From: AB-137-C09 sp964458185
Lineage (GTDB): Bacteria; Pseudomonadota; Zetaproteobacteria; Mariprofundales; Mariprofundaceae
Assembly: GCA_964458185.1 (NCBI GenBank)
Contig: CAYWFG010000010.1
Location: forward strand, 4,971-68,970
DNA: 64,000 bases
Direction: 5' to 3'
The translations under genes and the position numbers were made by a program. A model generated the notes under the pieces. The model had not been told where the DNA came from. It worked only from the letters and a program-made list of their open reading frames with translations, and made no database searches. Shown here piece by piece: positions 53,414 through 61,992 of the stretch; the first letter of the stretch is position 1, and each line of letters starts with the position of its first letter.

Positions 53414-54465
53414 AAACACTGTTGACGCTCATGGTCTGTTTTTTTGTTGTATCTTGTGCCAATCAAGCTGGGGGCGTGAAAAGCAGCACGTATAAAAATA
53501 ATCTAAAACAAGCAGAGGAGGACTTTAAACAAGGTCGCATAATGCAATCGCGCCAACGTTTGCTTAAAGTTAATTCTGGTCATGCTGATTATGCCAAGGC
53601 GCAAGTGTTTTTAAAAAAAACGGTAGAGCCAGCAAGGCAACGGTTATTGCGATACCATCAAAAAAAAGCCGTGAAGGCTGAACGCAAAGGGCAATGGTTT
53701 ATTGCCGCGCAACGTTACCAACAAGTGGCAATACTAAGTGAAAAAAAATCAGATGTAAAAAAAATAACGCTGATGCAAGAACGCTTGCGAGGGCAGCGGG
53801 CAAAGGTGCTTGCACGTCAATTGAAATATGAAGATATACAATGGCAACGCTGGCTAAAAAAATATCGCCCCAGTCATCGCGATTTTGATGCTAACGATGC
53901 TATGTTTGCTTTATTTCGTAATAATGTGAGAGAAGCGATTGAGTACCGAGTCAAACAACAATCAAAGCAAGCCAAAGCATTGATGAAAAAAATGCCCGAA
54001 CTGGCATATATTTTGTTGCAATCAAGTCAACGCTTGGCTGCTGATGCCGTTGATGATTTAACATTAACCCAATTAAAAAAACGTATTCCGACAAACACAG
54101 CACAAATAATGCATGCTACCAAAAAACGCGCCGCAAGAGCTACCAAGCAAGCTTTTAGTATGGCATACATTCAAAAATTAATAGAACAACAACAATGGCT
54201 AAAAGCACGCACGTTCAGCCAAGCTTTAAAAAAGCAGGGCAAAAAGGGTCGGGCATTATTAAAGACCCTTCAAGATGAGTTGAAAAAAGCATCCAAAACA
54301 TGGTTTGACCAAGGACGGCAGGCATTCTCTACCGAACAGGTGGATGAGGCTGTACGTTTTTGGCATAAGGCAGTTGAGTTTATGCCGAGCAACAAAGAAT
54401 ACAACGATGCCTTGCAACGGGCGTTACAGGTGCAAGAACGCCTGCATCTGATTCGAGGTCAATAA
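53410..54465 (+). CDS. TPR-like lipoprotein
   Basis: A 351-residue lipoprotein: signal peptide ending FFVVSCAN with Cys17, then lysine/glutamine-rich helices with TPR-like spacing (AEEDFKQGRIMQSRQRLL, AAQRYQQVAILSEKK, FWHKAVEFMPSNKEYNDAL). The function is unknown. The strong basic character and repeat helices suggest an envelope scaffold. It is coupled to the cyclase (ATGA) and lies 2 bp before ispG. Confidence 0.75.
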   Translation: MKTLLTLMVCFFVVSCANQAGGVKSSTYKNNLKQAEEDFKQGRIMQSRQRLLKVNSGHADYAKAQVFLKKTVEPARQRLLRYHQKKAVKAERKGQWFIAAQRYQQVAILSEKKSDVKKITLMQERLRGQRAKVLARQLKYEDIQWQRWLKKYRPSHRDFDANDAMFALFRNNVREAIEYRVKQQSKQAKALMKKMPELAYILLQSSQRLAADAVDDLTLTQLKKRIPTNTAQIMHATKKRAARATKQAFSMAYIQKLIEQQQWLKARTFSQALKKQGKKGRALLKTLQDELKKASKTWFDQGRQAFSTEQVDEAVRFWHKAVEFMPSNKEYNDALQRALQVQERLHLIRGQ

Positions 54466-54467
54466 CT

Positions 54468-55571
54468 ATGCGTGATACAATCGTGAAAACAAGGCGTGTA
54501 AGCCGAAGTTTACAGGTCGGTGATATTACTGTCGGTGGTGATTCGCCGATAGCGGTACAGTCGATGACCAATACGCCAACCACCGATATTGATGCAACAG
54601 TCGCACAAATTGCCCGTATTGCCGAAGCTGGTGCCGATGTAGTGCGCGTTTCCGTGCCTGATGCCGAATCCGCGACAGCGATGACTGAAATCATTCAGCA
54701 AAGCAGTATTCCAATTATTGCTGATATTCATTTTAGTTATAAAATGGCATTGGCATCGTTGGATGCAGGTGTACATGGTCTGCGTTTGAACCCTGGAAAT
54801 ATTGGTGATCGCTCGCGTATTGAACGGGTGGTTGCAGCAGCACGAGAACGCAGTGTGTCGATTCGCATAGGTGTCAACGCGGGTTCATTAGAAAAAACCT
54901 TGTATGAAAAATATGGTGAGCCTTGTGCTGATGCGATGGTTGAATCAGCCATGAATCATATTCATATCTTAGAAGCCATGGATTTTTACGACATTAAAAT
55001 ATCGCTGAAGGCAAGCAATATTCCGATGACCGTGGTGGCATACCGAAAGCTAGCAAGCATGGTGGATTACCCCTTGCATTTGGGCATTACCGAATCAGGA
55101 AGCCGTTTTGCAGGGAGTATAAAATCCGCAATAGGGATTGGTTTACTGCTTGTTGATGGCATTGGCGATACCATTCGCGTTTCTTTGGCAGCAGAACCCG
55201 AAGAAGAAGTGAAAGTGGGCTTTGAAATTCTTAAAAGCATGGGCTTGCGTCACCGTGGCATTAATCTGATTGCTTGCCCGAGTTGTGCAAGGCAAAAGTT
55301 CGCAGTGATTGAGGTAGTTGCCGAGTTAGAGCAGCGTTTATCTCATATCAAAGAAAATTTAGATGTGGCAGTCATTGGTTGCGTCGTTAATGGCCCTGGA
55401 GAAGCGCAAGAAGCAGCGTTGGGCATTACAGGTGGCTACCCTGTGCATACCTTGTATTGCGACGGCATAAAATCAGGGAAAATACAATCAGCAGTCATGA
55501 TTGATCGCTTGGTGGAAGAAGTGGAAATAAGGGCTGCTGCGATTCGAGAGCAGTCAGAAACTCACGGTTAA
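54468..55571 (+). CDS. ispG: HMBPP synthase, MEP isoprenoid pathway
   Basis: A 367-residue [4Fe-4S] enzyme making 4-hydroxy-3-methylbut-2-enyl diphosphate. It begins with the PIAVQSMTNTPTTDIDAT motif. The cluster ligands lie in IACPSCARQ and VIGCVVNGPGEA. The length is that of the bacterial short form without the extra domain of plants and chlamydia. Its end overlaps the convergent PATAN-like gene by 18 bp. Confidence 0.97.
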   Translation: MRDTIVKTRRVSRSLQVGDITVGGDSPIAVQSMTNTPTTDIDATVAQIARIAEAGADVVRVSVPDAESATAMTEIIQQSSIPIIADIHFSYKMALASLDAGVHGLRLNPGNIGDRSRIERVVAAARERSVSIRIGVNAGSLEKTLYEKYGEPCADAMVESAMNHIHILEAMDFYDIKISLKASNIPMTVVAYRKLASMVDYPLHLGITESGSRFAGSIKSAIGIGLLLVDGIGDTIRVSLAAEPEEEVKVGFEILKSMGLRHRGINLIACPSCARQKFAVIEVVAELEQRLSHIKENLDVAVIGCVVNGPGEAQEAALGITGGYPVHTLYCDGIKSGKIQSAVMIDRLVEEVEIRAAAIREQSETHG

Positions 55572-56195
55572 GCTTGAAATTCTTGCTTTGATGCGTTCTA
55601 ACATGCTACGTTTTTTTTGCAGACGTACTTTTTTGGGCTTCTTCGATTTAATAGTATGAATAAAACCAAGGATATAATTAAAGGTAAATACTTTCACGCG
55701 GTAGGGCTGCAACGAATTAGATGGATAATCTTGAAGTAAATATACCGATGGCGTAATCCCATAGGTACTGGATGACATTTGATGAAATATATCGTGACTG
55801 ATGTTCATTAAAAAATTATCAAATGGTGCTAGTTTGGCATCAGCATAGACATTGGGTAAGTTAGAAAACATATTCGCAATGGCGGATTGGTTTTCTTTTT
55901 GCCAAGAGATTTTATTGATTATTCTTAATAAAACATATTCTGTTGCACAGGCATCCATTTGCAATCCGCCATGTTTCCATTCGGCAAACAACATACTGCT
56001 GGATAAAAACAATAAAAGAGTACCATCGCCTTGATGCGCACAATACACTTTACCATGCTTGAAAAATAATTGACCTTCAATGCCATCAGATGTTTGAAAC
56101 AATAACACACCAGATAATTGGTGAATGAGAACCTTGCGTAAAATTTTAAAATGAGAAAAGTTTATGCGTTTAGACGTATGTAATTGTTGAATCAT
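55554..56195 (-). CDS. PATAN/DUF4388-like protein, paralogue of 19672-20322
   Basis: A 213-residue protein aligning end to end with the gene at 19672: HFKILRKVLIHQLSGVLLFQ matches HFKLLRKAITHKKTGVLQFQ, and KVFTFNYILGFI matches RVLTFNYVLGLI. The basic tail is also shared. As there, the gene converges on a housekeeping gene with a small overlap (18 bp with ispG) and a repeat element lies just upstream (from 56283). The function is unknown. Confidence 0.72.
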   Translation of the reverse strand: MIQQLHTSKRINFSHFKILRKVLIHQLSGVLLFQTSDGIEGQLFFKHGKVYCAHQGDGTLLLFLSSSMLFAEWKHGGLQMDACATEYVLLRIINKISWQKENQSAIANMFSNLPNVYADAKLAPFDNFLMNISHDIFHQMSSSTYGITPSVYLLQDYPSNSLQPYRVKVFTFNYILGFIHTIKSKKPKKVRLQKKRSMLERIKARISSLTVSF

Positions 56196-56282
56196 GAAGA
56201 CCTCTCTACATTTACTCTTTCATATTATAATTTTAAGGTCAATAGTTTTTATTCATTGGTCTTGGAAATATATGATGATTAT

Positions 56283-56753
56283 GGCTTCTGCTTTAAGACG
56301 GGAAGCAGTAAGCAACAACTTTGCGTGACACTCTGTTCACACAATGTCTAAAACTAAGGCAGTACCAACACCACAACCTAAATCAAACTGGTAGGTTGCA
56401 GCTATCACCATCAAATGTTCGTCTTCAGATGTCGTCTATAATCGTAATTCAGAGTGTTTGTTGCGCCGAAGTATAGCTTGAATATGTCAATGCACACTAC
56501 TTTTACTTCAACCTACTACCATTGCAATTTCACGTATGTTTTACTGGTAAAGACTTGAAGTAATCGCTAGAATTGTTCGAGTTAGCTGATCGTATATTGC
56601 GTGTTGTTGTGTTTTTCATAGATTAACTGATGTTACGCAGTTATACTAAAACCAGCCCCTCGTTCCCACGCAGGAGCATGGGAACGAGGTTCTAATCATC
56701 AATATGCTTTTAAAAAGGTCAAATGCGTAACATCAGGTCTTAAAAGGGAAGCC
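56283..56753. repeat. Inverted-repeat family 2 pair with a nested family 1 element
   Basis: The left end GGCTTCTGCTTTAAGACGGGA at 56283 and the right end (56737-56753, minus-strand reading GGCTTCCCTTTTAAGAC) are inverted. TAT flanks both sides, a possible 3 bp target duplication. The span is 471 bp and holds the family 1 element at 56627-56736, whose end abuts the right repeat. The remaining 340 bp (56304-56626) show no reading frame or RNA I recognise. Confidence 0.5.
56627..56736. repeat. MITE-like element, inverted-repeat family 1
   Basis: 110 bp with ends CTGATGTTACGCA (56627-56639) and TGCGTAACATCAG (56724-56736) in perfect inversion. The interior contains one 26 bp palindromic unit (56661-56686) identical, on the opposite strand, to the unit at 13811-13836. 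TAA precedes the left end as at 20436, but the right flank is GTC. Confidence 0.75.
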
Positions 56754-56783
56754 TATCTTTTACCAAAATCTTGGAAAAACAGT

Positions 56784-58067
56784 TTGACAGCGAATAGAGT
56801 ACCTCAACAAGGCGATGCACCGCTAACAGTTACTGCATTAACAGCGTGTATCAAAGAACTCTTAGAACAAGCGTTTCATCATGTGCGAATCACAGGCGAA
56901 GTCTCTCGGCTGACACGCGCCAGTTCGGGGCATTTGTATTTCACCATTAAAGATCAGCATGCTGCTATTTCGGCAGTGGTCTGGCATTCGGCTGCACTGC
57001 GATTAAAGGTGATGCCCAAAGAGGGCAATGCTTTTATTTTTACAGGTCATCTCAACATCTATGCACCGCGAGGTACTTACACGCTGGTCATCACACAGGT
57101 AACGGCAATGGGTGAAGGACGTTTGGCAATGGCATTAGAACAACGTCGCCAACAATTGGCTGCCCGTGGTTGGTTTGATGTGGCAAAAAAACGTACTCTG
57201 CCAACATTTCCCATGCATATTGCCGTGGTTACATCGCCTGCTGCCGCTGCGTTGCAAGATGTCTATAAAGTATTGGCAACACGACCTGCTTGGTTGACGA
57301 TTACTTTGTCGCCATGTTTGGTACAAGGTGATGCTGCTGCATCTGATATTGTGCAAGCCATTGCCCGCATCGAACAACAAGGCAATGCCGATGTTGTGTT
57401 GCTGGTTCGTGGCGGCGGTAGCTTAGAAGATTTATGGTGTTTTAACGATGAATCTGTAGTGAAAGCGGTGGTTGATTGTAGCATTCCTGTCATTACAGGT
57501 ATTGGTCATGAAATTGATACGACTTTGGTTGATTTTGCTGCCGATGTGCGTGCTGCTACGCCATCGAATGCAGCTGAGCTTTGTTGCCCTTCACGCCAAG
57601 AGTTACGCCAACGATTGCCTGTGATGGTACAATGGAAAATGGCATTATTACGGCAAATAAAACAACACCGCGAACAACTCACGTATCAACGTGCTAGCTT
57701 ACAACATACGTTGAATCGTGAACATGATGACCGCCATCATCAATCAGAACGACAACGAGAATTATTATACCATCATGCGACGCATGCCACAGGGCAACAG
57801 CGATTAACATTGTTGCATACACGGCAGAAGCTTGCACCCCATGCGCAACAACATCTTGCTTCTGCTCGTCAACAATGGCAAGCATTGCATAGCCAACTGC
57901 ATAGTATGAACCCTTGGCATGTGTTGCAACGTGGTTATGCTATCGTGCAAGATGATACAGGAACAACGTACAGCCATTTGGCAGCGTTACACGTAGGGCA
58001 ACGCTTGCGCGTGTGCTTTCATGATGGTCAAGCAGAGGTGAATATTGAACAACTCCATCCACAATAA
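56784..58067 (+). CDS. xseA: Exodeoxyribonuclease VII large subunit
   Basis: A 427-residue subunit of ExoVII, which degrades single-stranded DNA. An N-terminal OB-fold (VRITGEVSRLTRASSGHLYFTIKD) is followed by the catalytic part (VVTSPAAAALQDV, VLLVRGGGSLEDLW, ITGIGHEIDTTLVDFAADVRAATPSNAAEL) and a long coiled coil. Start uncertain: TTG at 56784, 31 bp from a repeat end, with only GGAAAA upstream. The insertion may have changed the native start. xseB is not adjacent. The end overlaps the M23 gene by 23 bp. Confidence 0.94.
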   Translation: MTANRVPQQGDAPLTVTALTACIKELLEQAFHHVRITGEVSRLTRASSGHLYFTIKDQHAAISAVVWHSAALRLKVMPKEGNAFIFTGHLNIYAPRGTYTLVITQVTAMGEGRLAMALEQRRQQLAARGWFDVAKKRTLPTFPMHIAVVTSPAAAALQDVYKVLATRPAWLTITLSPCLVQGDAAASDIVQAIARIEQQGNADVVLLVRGGGSLEDLWCFNDESVVKAVVDCSIPVITGIGHEIDTTLVDFAADVRAATPSNAAELCCPSRQELRQRLPVMVQWKMALLRQIKQHREQLTYQRASLQHTLNREHDDRHHQSERQRELLYHHATHATGQQRLTLLHTRQKLAPHAQQHLASARQQWQALHSQLHSMNPWHVLQRGYAIVQDDTGTTYSHLAALHVGQRLRVCFHDGQAEVNIEQLHPQ

Positions 58068-58890
58068 ATGGTATATTATACCGTTGGCAGCGATCTTGTT
58101 GCTTTATACCAATCTGTCGATGGCAGCATCATGGACAGCGATACAAGGTGATGTGATTGAAGTAACGGCAACCGATATGCAAGGCGTAGTCACTTTGCAG
58201 TGTTTTGGTAAAACATGGCCTGTTAAATCAATGGCTGGTGGCGGTGTACATGGCTGGATTGGTGTCGATTTAAAAAAGAAAGCAGGGCATTACCCTATTG
58301 TCTGGCAAGGGGCAACAAAACAAACCGATAGTTTAGAGGTAAAGGCAGGGAGTTTTCGTGTTTCACGCATTACTGTGAAAAAAAGCATGTCACAATTTGA
58401 TGCCAAAGCCGTTCAACGTATTCGTCATGATCAACAATTATTACGGCAAACGTACACCATGACCGTCGATGCTAATCCAGCTATTAAAATGAGTGGCATG
58501 CCCGTAAAAGGGATTATATCAACCCCCTTTGGTGCGCAGCGTTATGTCAATGGCACAGCCAAATCCCCTCATTCAGGGGTAGATATTGCAGCTACCAAAG
58601 GAACACCATTGTTAGCCCCGCTTGGCGGCAAGGTATTGTTGCGTGAAGCCATGTTTTTAAATGGGAATACGGTGGTCATTGGTCATGGCAACGGACTGGT
58701 ATCAGTCTATTGTCACATGAATGATTTTGCCGTCAAAAAAGGCGATTGGATCAAAACAGGGCAACAAATAGGCAGTGTCGGGCAGACAGGACGATCAACA
58801 GGACCGCATGTGCATTGGGGCGTGCATTTTGGTGGGGCAAGAGTAAATCCAATAAGCTTACTAAGAAACGAGAAAAAACTTACAAGGTGA
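58045..58890 (+). CDS. M23-family peptidoglycan endopeptidase
   Basis: A 281-residue secreted protein. The signal peptide (about 8-27, LLLYTNLSMAAS) precedes an N-terminal beta-rich domain (about 28-110) and the peptidase domain. Zinc ligands lie in HSGVDIA and HVHWG, with an additional catalytic His in CHMNDF. The metalloendopeptidase-like arrangement suggests cell-wall crosslink cleavage. It starts at TTG 58045 with AGAGGTG upstream and overlaps xseA. A terminator overlaps its stop. Confidence 0.9.
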   Translation: MNNSIHNKWYIIPLAAILLLYTNLSMAASWTAIQGDVIEVTATDMQGVVTLQCFGKTWPVKSMAGGGVHGWIGVDLKKKAGHYPIVWQGATKQTDSLEVKAGSFRVSRITVKKSMSQFDAKAVQRIRHDQQLLRQTYTMTVDANPAIKMSGMPVKGIISTPFGAQRYVNGTAKSPHSGVDIAATKGTPLLAPLGGKVLLREAMFLNGNTVVIGHGNGLVSVYCHMNDFAVKKGDWIKTGQQIGSVGQTGRSTGPHVHWGVHFGGARVNPISLLRNEKKLTR

Positions 58891-58909
58891 TAAAGCATCT
58901 TGTTTTTTT
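58882..58909 (+). terminator. Rho-independent terminator overlapping the M23 gene stop
   Basis: ACAAGGTG (58882-58889) pairs with CATCTTGT (58896-58903) with one G-U pair, a 6-base loop and a run of six T. The stem includes the stop codon of the peptidase gene. Confidence 0.7.
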
Positions 58910-59017
58910 ACGTTCGTATTCTTCATCCCCGATCAAATCATTACATGCATTTGTTGCAGTGTTTTCAAAGCCACCATTGGCTCATGTTGCACCAGCCCCA
59001 TGCCATAACCTTATACC

Positions 59018-59530
59018 CTAATCGTCTTGAAATTTACCTACGTTAGCATAAAAAGCAATGCCTGTTTTTTCATTTTCATACAGCTCAACCCAAGCATCTT
59101 CACCTTGTAAAGCATCGGGTAGCATGGTGGGTGATATAATCTCTTTTAAATCAGTATTGTTCTTGCCTAATATATGGCAAATACCTGCGATAGAAAATGT
59201 TGTATTTTCACCATCATATTCAGAGCCGAAAGAAAACTGGCAGTTAATACCTGCATCGTTAAACGTGCCATTCACTTCACTCAATACATCTTGTTGAATA
59301 TTGATTACATCGCCATTTTTAGCACCAGCAGTATGAGAAATTAACAATACTTGTGAGCCTTCCATGACACCAATAAAGTCTTTAAAACTACCAACCACAA
59401 TAGGGTCAAAGTCAAAAGATGAAGATTCTTTTTGAAACACTGCAATGTTCACACTTCGAAAATCATTAGCTTCAACTGATGTGATTGAAAACAACAACCC
59501 AAGACACCCCATAAAAACTCGTAATAACAC
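59018..59530 (-). CDS. Uncharacterised secreted protein
   Basis: A 170-residue protein starting at GTG 59530, with AAAGGAGG 5 bases upstream. The signal peptide (about 3-21, cleavage near SVEAN) precedes an acidic mature part with two cysteines (CQFSFG, ICHILG) that could form a disulfide. No family recognised. It is an isolated single gene, convergent with the M23 gene and upstream-flanked by a 137 bp gap before the ABC1-kinase gene end. Confidence 0.68.
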   Translation of the reverse strand: MLLRVFMGCLGLLFSITSVEANDFRSVNIAVFQKESSSFDFDPIVVGSFKDFIGVMEGSQVLLISHTAGAKNGDVINIQQDVLSEVNGTFNDAGINCQFSFGSEYDGENTTFSIAGICHILGKNNTDLKEIISPTMLPDALQGEDAWVELYENEKTGIAFYANVGKFQDD

Positions 59531-59667
59531 TACAGCCTCCTTTGTAAAGAATTATCAACAATTATAGAATAGTCGCTTGCATGCAAGGTGGAGAAAATAC
59601 ACCCGAAGTATTATAGGGTATTAATTGATATTAGCCACTGCCTTATTTATGAGGGACTACAATAGCT

Positions 59668-61188
59668 TCACTCCAACCAAACATGATAATGCATCGCATC
59701 ATGATCCAAAGTAAACACGGTGCGAGGGTGCAATCCCTCTGCCTCTAGTTCTTTTTGAAGGTTTGTTACATCCATCCCACGCGCTGCTAAACATTGCTGA
59801 ATATTTTCTGGAATCAACGCCGACAAATGAGCTACCTCATAGGCTGGCATGCTCATGCAAAGGTTTTCTTCGTTGGGGCGCGTGATTTTCACCTTTAATG
59901 TGCGTGCTATACCATCTTCAATATTCAACGCAGCGATATTCTGATGACTTGGTTGGCATGCTTCTGCTTCATCACGCACGGATGATGGCACAGCCAAACT
60001 AAGAATAGCCCACCATGGTAACTTCACCTTCAATAACGCTAATTGTGCCGTTAAACCTTGAAAAATACGCATCAACAAAAATAAATCAGCAGGGCCTGCC
60101 GAACGAAACCACCAACGTTGATCGCCAAGCAATGCGGCTGCTTCTTGCCCTGGATGCCACGCTTCAACATCAAAAGGGTGGTCTTCAATCAAAGGGCGAA
60201 ACAAAGCACGACTTAATGCAGGCAATTGCGGCGCAATAAACGCCAATTTTTCAGCATCAAAACCAAGGGCTGCATACACATCAATCATATTGATGGATAA
60301 TGAACTGCGCTGTGCCATAATCAATTTCAATAAAGCCAATCGGCGCGTTTTTGTCACGCTTACTGTGCAACCAAAGTCCAACAAGGTAAGGGTCGGTTGA
60401 TCGCCATCTTGCTGAACCATCATATTACCAGGGTGCGGATCACCATGCACCAACCCATGCACAAACAAGCTTTGAAACAAGGTCATCATCAAGGTTCGAG
60501 CCAGAGAAACACGCGCTGCTAATGACCAGTGTGCAGCCTCTGCCAAACGCACACCCTCACACCATTGCTGTACCAGCACTTGGCGATGGCATAACGGTTC
60601 TTCAACCTTAGGGATGATCAAGTTTGGCACATTCATTTGCGCACCAAAAGTTTTTTGAGTCGCCATTTCATGACGGTAATCTAGCTCATGCTGCATATTG
60701 TTAGCCAGTGTTTGACGGTAAGCATCCAGATCAAACTGCCAACGTTTCACAGGGCCGACACCCGGCATCAGCCCTGTAATGCGCATTTCTGCCGCAATGG
60801 ATGCCGCAATATCAGGGTATTGAACTTTAATGGCTACAATGCGACCGTTGTTTAGTATCGCTTTATGCACTTGCCCCAATGATGCAGCGACCTCACTCTC
60901 TTCGATGCTCGCCAATTTATCGGTCAGTGAACATTGCCATGCAGCCTCTAAAACAGGGCGCATGCGCAATAACGACCAAGGCGTAATACTATGGGTTAAC
61001 GACTGAAAATCAGACCCATCTCCCATGCCAGCCAATACTTGCCCCATTTTCATCGGAAGTCCGCGAGCATCTGCCATCTGTAAAGACAAAGCCTGACGTG
61101 CGGCTGCACGGGTGTCTTCTGTGTTAGCTGATCGGAGTTTCCATACGCTGTATGCCATACGCAACCATCGCCAAAGACGTGCTATCAT
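59668..61188 (-). CDS. ABC1/AarF (UbiB-like) atypical kinase
   Basis: A 506-residue UbiB-family protein. The KxGQ motif is KMGQ (47-50). The alanine-rich nucleotide loop is AASLGQVHKA and the catalytic segments are HGDPHPGNMM and LLDFG. The usual C-terminal transmembrane segment of UbiB is not obvious. An additional C-terminal region of about 130 residues is not recognised. Related proteins act as ATPases in ubiquinone synthesis or lipid handling. It overlaps the VOC-like gene by 4 bp. Confidence 0.85.
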   Translation of the reverse strand: MIARLWRWLRMAYSVWKLRSANTEDTRAAARQALSLQMADARGLPMKMGQVLAGMGDGSDFQSLTHSITPWSLLRMRPVLEAAWQCSLTDKLASIEESEVAASLGQVHKAILNNGRIVAIKVQYPDIAASIAAEMRITGLMPGVGPVKRWQFDLDAYRQTLANNMQHELDYRHEMATQKTFGAQMNVPNLIIPKVEEPLCHRQVLVQQWCEGVRLAEAAHWSLAARVSLARTLMMTLFQSLFVHGLVHGDPHPGNMMVQQDGDQPTLTLLDFGCTVSVTKTRRLALLKLIMAQRSSLSINMIDVYAALGFDAEKLAFIAPQLPALSRALFRPLIEDHPFDVEAWHPGQEAAALLGDQRWWFRSAGPADLFLLMRIFQGLTAQLALLKVKLPWWAILSLAVPSSVRDEAEACQPSHQNIAALNIEDGIARTLKVKITRPNEENLCMSMPAYEVAHLSALIPENIQQCLAARGMDVTNLQKELEAEGLHPRTVFTLDHDAMHYHVWLE

Positions 61189-61823
61189 GTTCTAGAACTC
61201 CCCTTAAAATAACGCTCAACAGCCACACCTTGCTGCTGTAATGTTTCGTAGAGTTCACGCTGCTGAAAGTCTAATGTTGAATCTTTTAATGCTTCAATAG
61301 CATCTGATTCTCCCACCAATAACGCCCCTCGTGTAAGGCATAAAAACTCTGCCCGTTCAGTTACCCGCTCACGCGCTTGCTTGCGAAAGTCCACTGGTAC
61401 AATGCATAACACACGGCGAACCAACAGATCAACGGCTTCATCCCACGGTAGATTGGTCGCCAATGGTGGTAAAATTGTCAACTCATCTTCATTTAACGTG
61501 CGACACAAACAGAGTCGAAGACCACAATCAGTCTGAAAGTGCTGCCAGCATAATGCACCTTGCTGCTGAATGGTTGGATCTATGGCATGTACCTGTGGGT
61601 GATTTGATAAGTATGCTGAATCTTTCTGTAAATTACTGCTATGCAATTGCAATGCTATAGATGAAATTTCTCCCTCATACAAGACCAAAGTAAGCGCATC
61701 ATTTTTTGCCAACCAACTACCATCATCTTGACAAAAACATTTGAAATTAAAGACATCACGAAGAAAAAATACTGCTTTTTCAGGAAATGGAACAGTACAA
61801 TGAATGCCCACAGGGTACAACAT
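61185..61823 (-). CDS. Uncharacterised protein with VOC-like N-terminus
   Basis: A 212-residue protein read from ATG 61823. A longer frame to 61952 would translate the repeat element at 61849, so it is rejected as start. The first 60 residues (IHCTVPFPEKAVFFLRDVFNF, then DALTLVLYEGE) have the strand-helix pattern of a glyoxalase/VOC half-domain; this is a tentative match. The rest is not recognised. It is coupled to the ABC1-kinase gene (4 bp overlap), so the two products probably work together. Confidence 0.6.
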   Translation of the reverse strand: MLYPVGIHCTVPFPEKAVFFLRDVFNFKCFCQDDGSWLAKNDALTLVLYEGEISSIALQLHSSNLQKDSAYLSNHPQVHAIDPTIQQQGALCWQHFQTDCGLRLCLCRTLNEDELTILPPLATNLPWDEAVDLLVRRVLCIVPVDFRKQARERVTERAEFLCLTRGALLVGESDAIEALKDSTLDFQQRELYETLQQQGVAVERYFKGSSRT

Positions 61824-61848
61824 GGATAAAACCTTTAGCCTAAATTTT

Positions 61849-61992
61849 GGCTTCCCTTTTAAAACGGGACAATTCATCTCTAGAGAAATAAAAAAAATTA
61901 AGTATTGGTTAAAACACAATGGATTTTGAATACTTTTATAACATGCTCTCATTCATTGATTTTACGGCTTCTCCTGTCTTAAAAGGGAAGCC
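61849..61992. repeat. MITE-like element, inverted-repeat family 2
   Basis: 144 bp. The left end GGCTTCCCTTTTAAAACGGG and the right end (minus-strand GGCTTCCCTTTTAAGACAGG) are inverted repeats. The interior contains the segment AGCATGTTATAAAA (minus strand) shared with the copy at 28340. It lies between rfbB and the VOC-like gene, and its right end overlaps the last codons of rfbB. Confidence 0.7.

Noticed and set aside
56304..56626. Structured RNA or hidden gene before xseA
   Set aside because: No tRNA-like cloverleaf, riboswitch motif or reading frame with a ribosome site was seen; the stretch is best left as unassigned repeat interior.
61824..61952. N-terminal extension of the VOC-like protein
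   Set aside because: The extra 43 codons run largely through the family 2 repeat element and have no ribosome site. The ATG at 61823 has a weak AAAGG and matches the start of the VOC-like fold.
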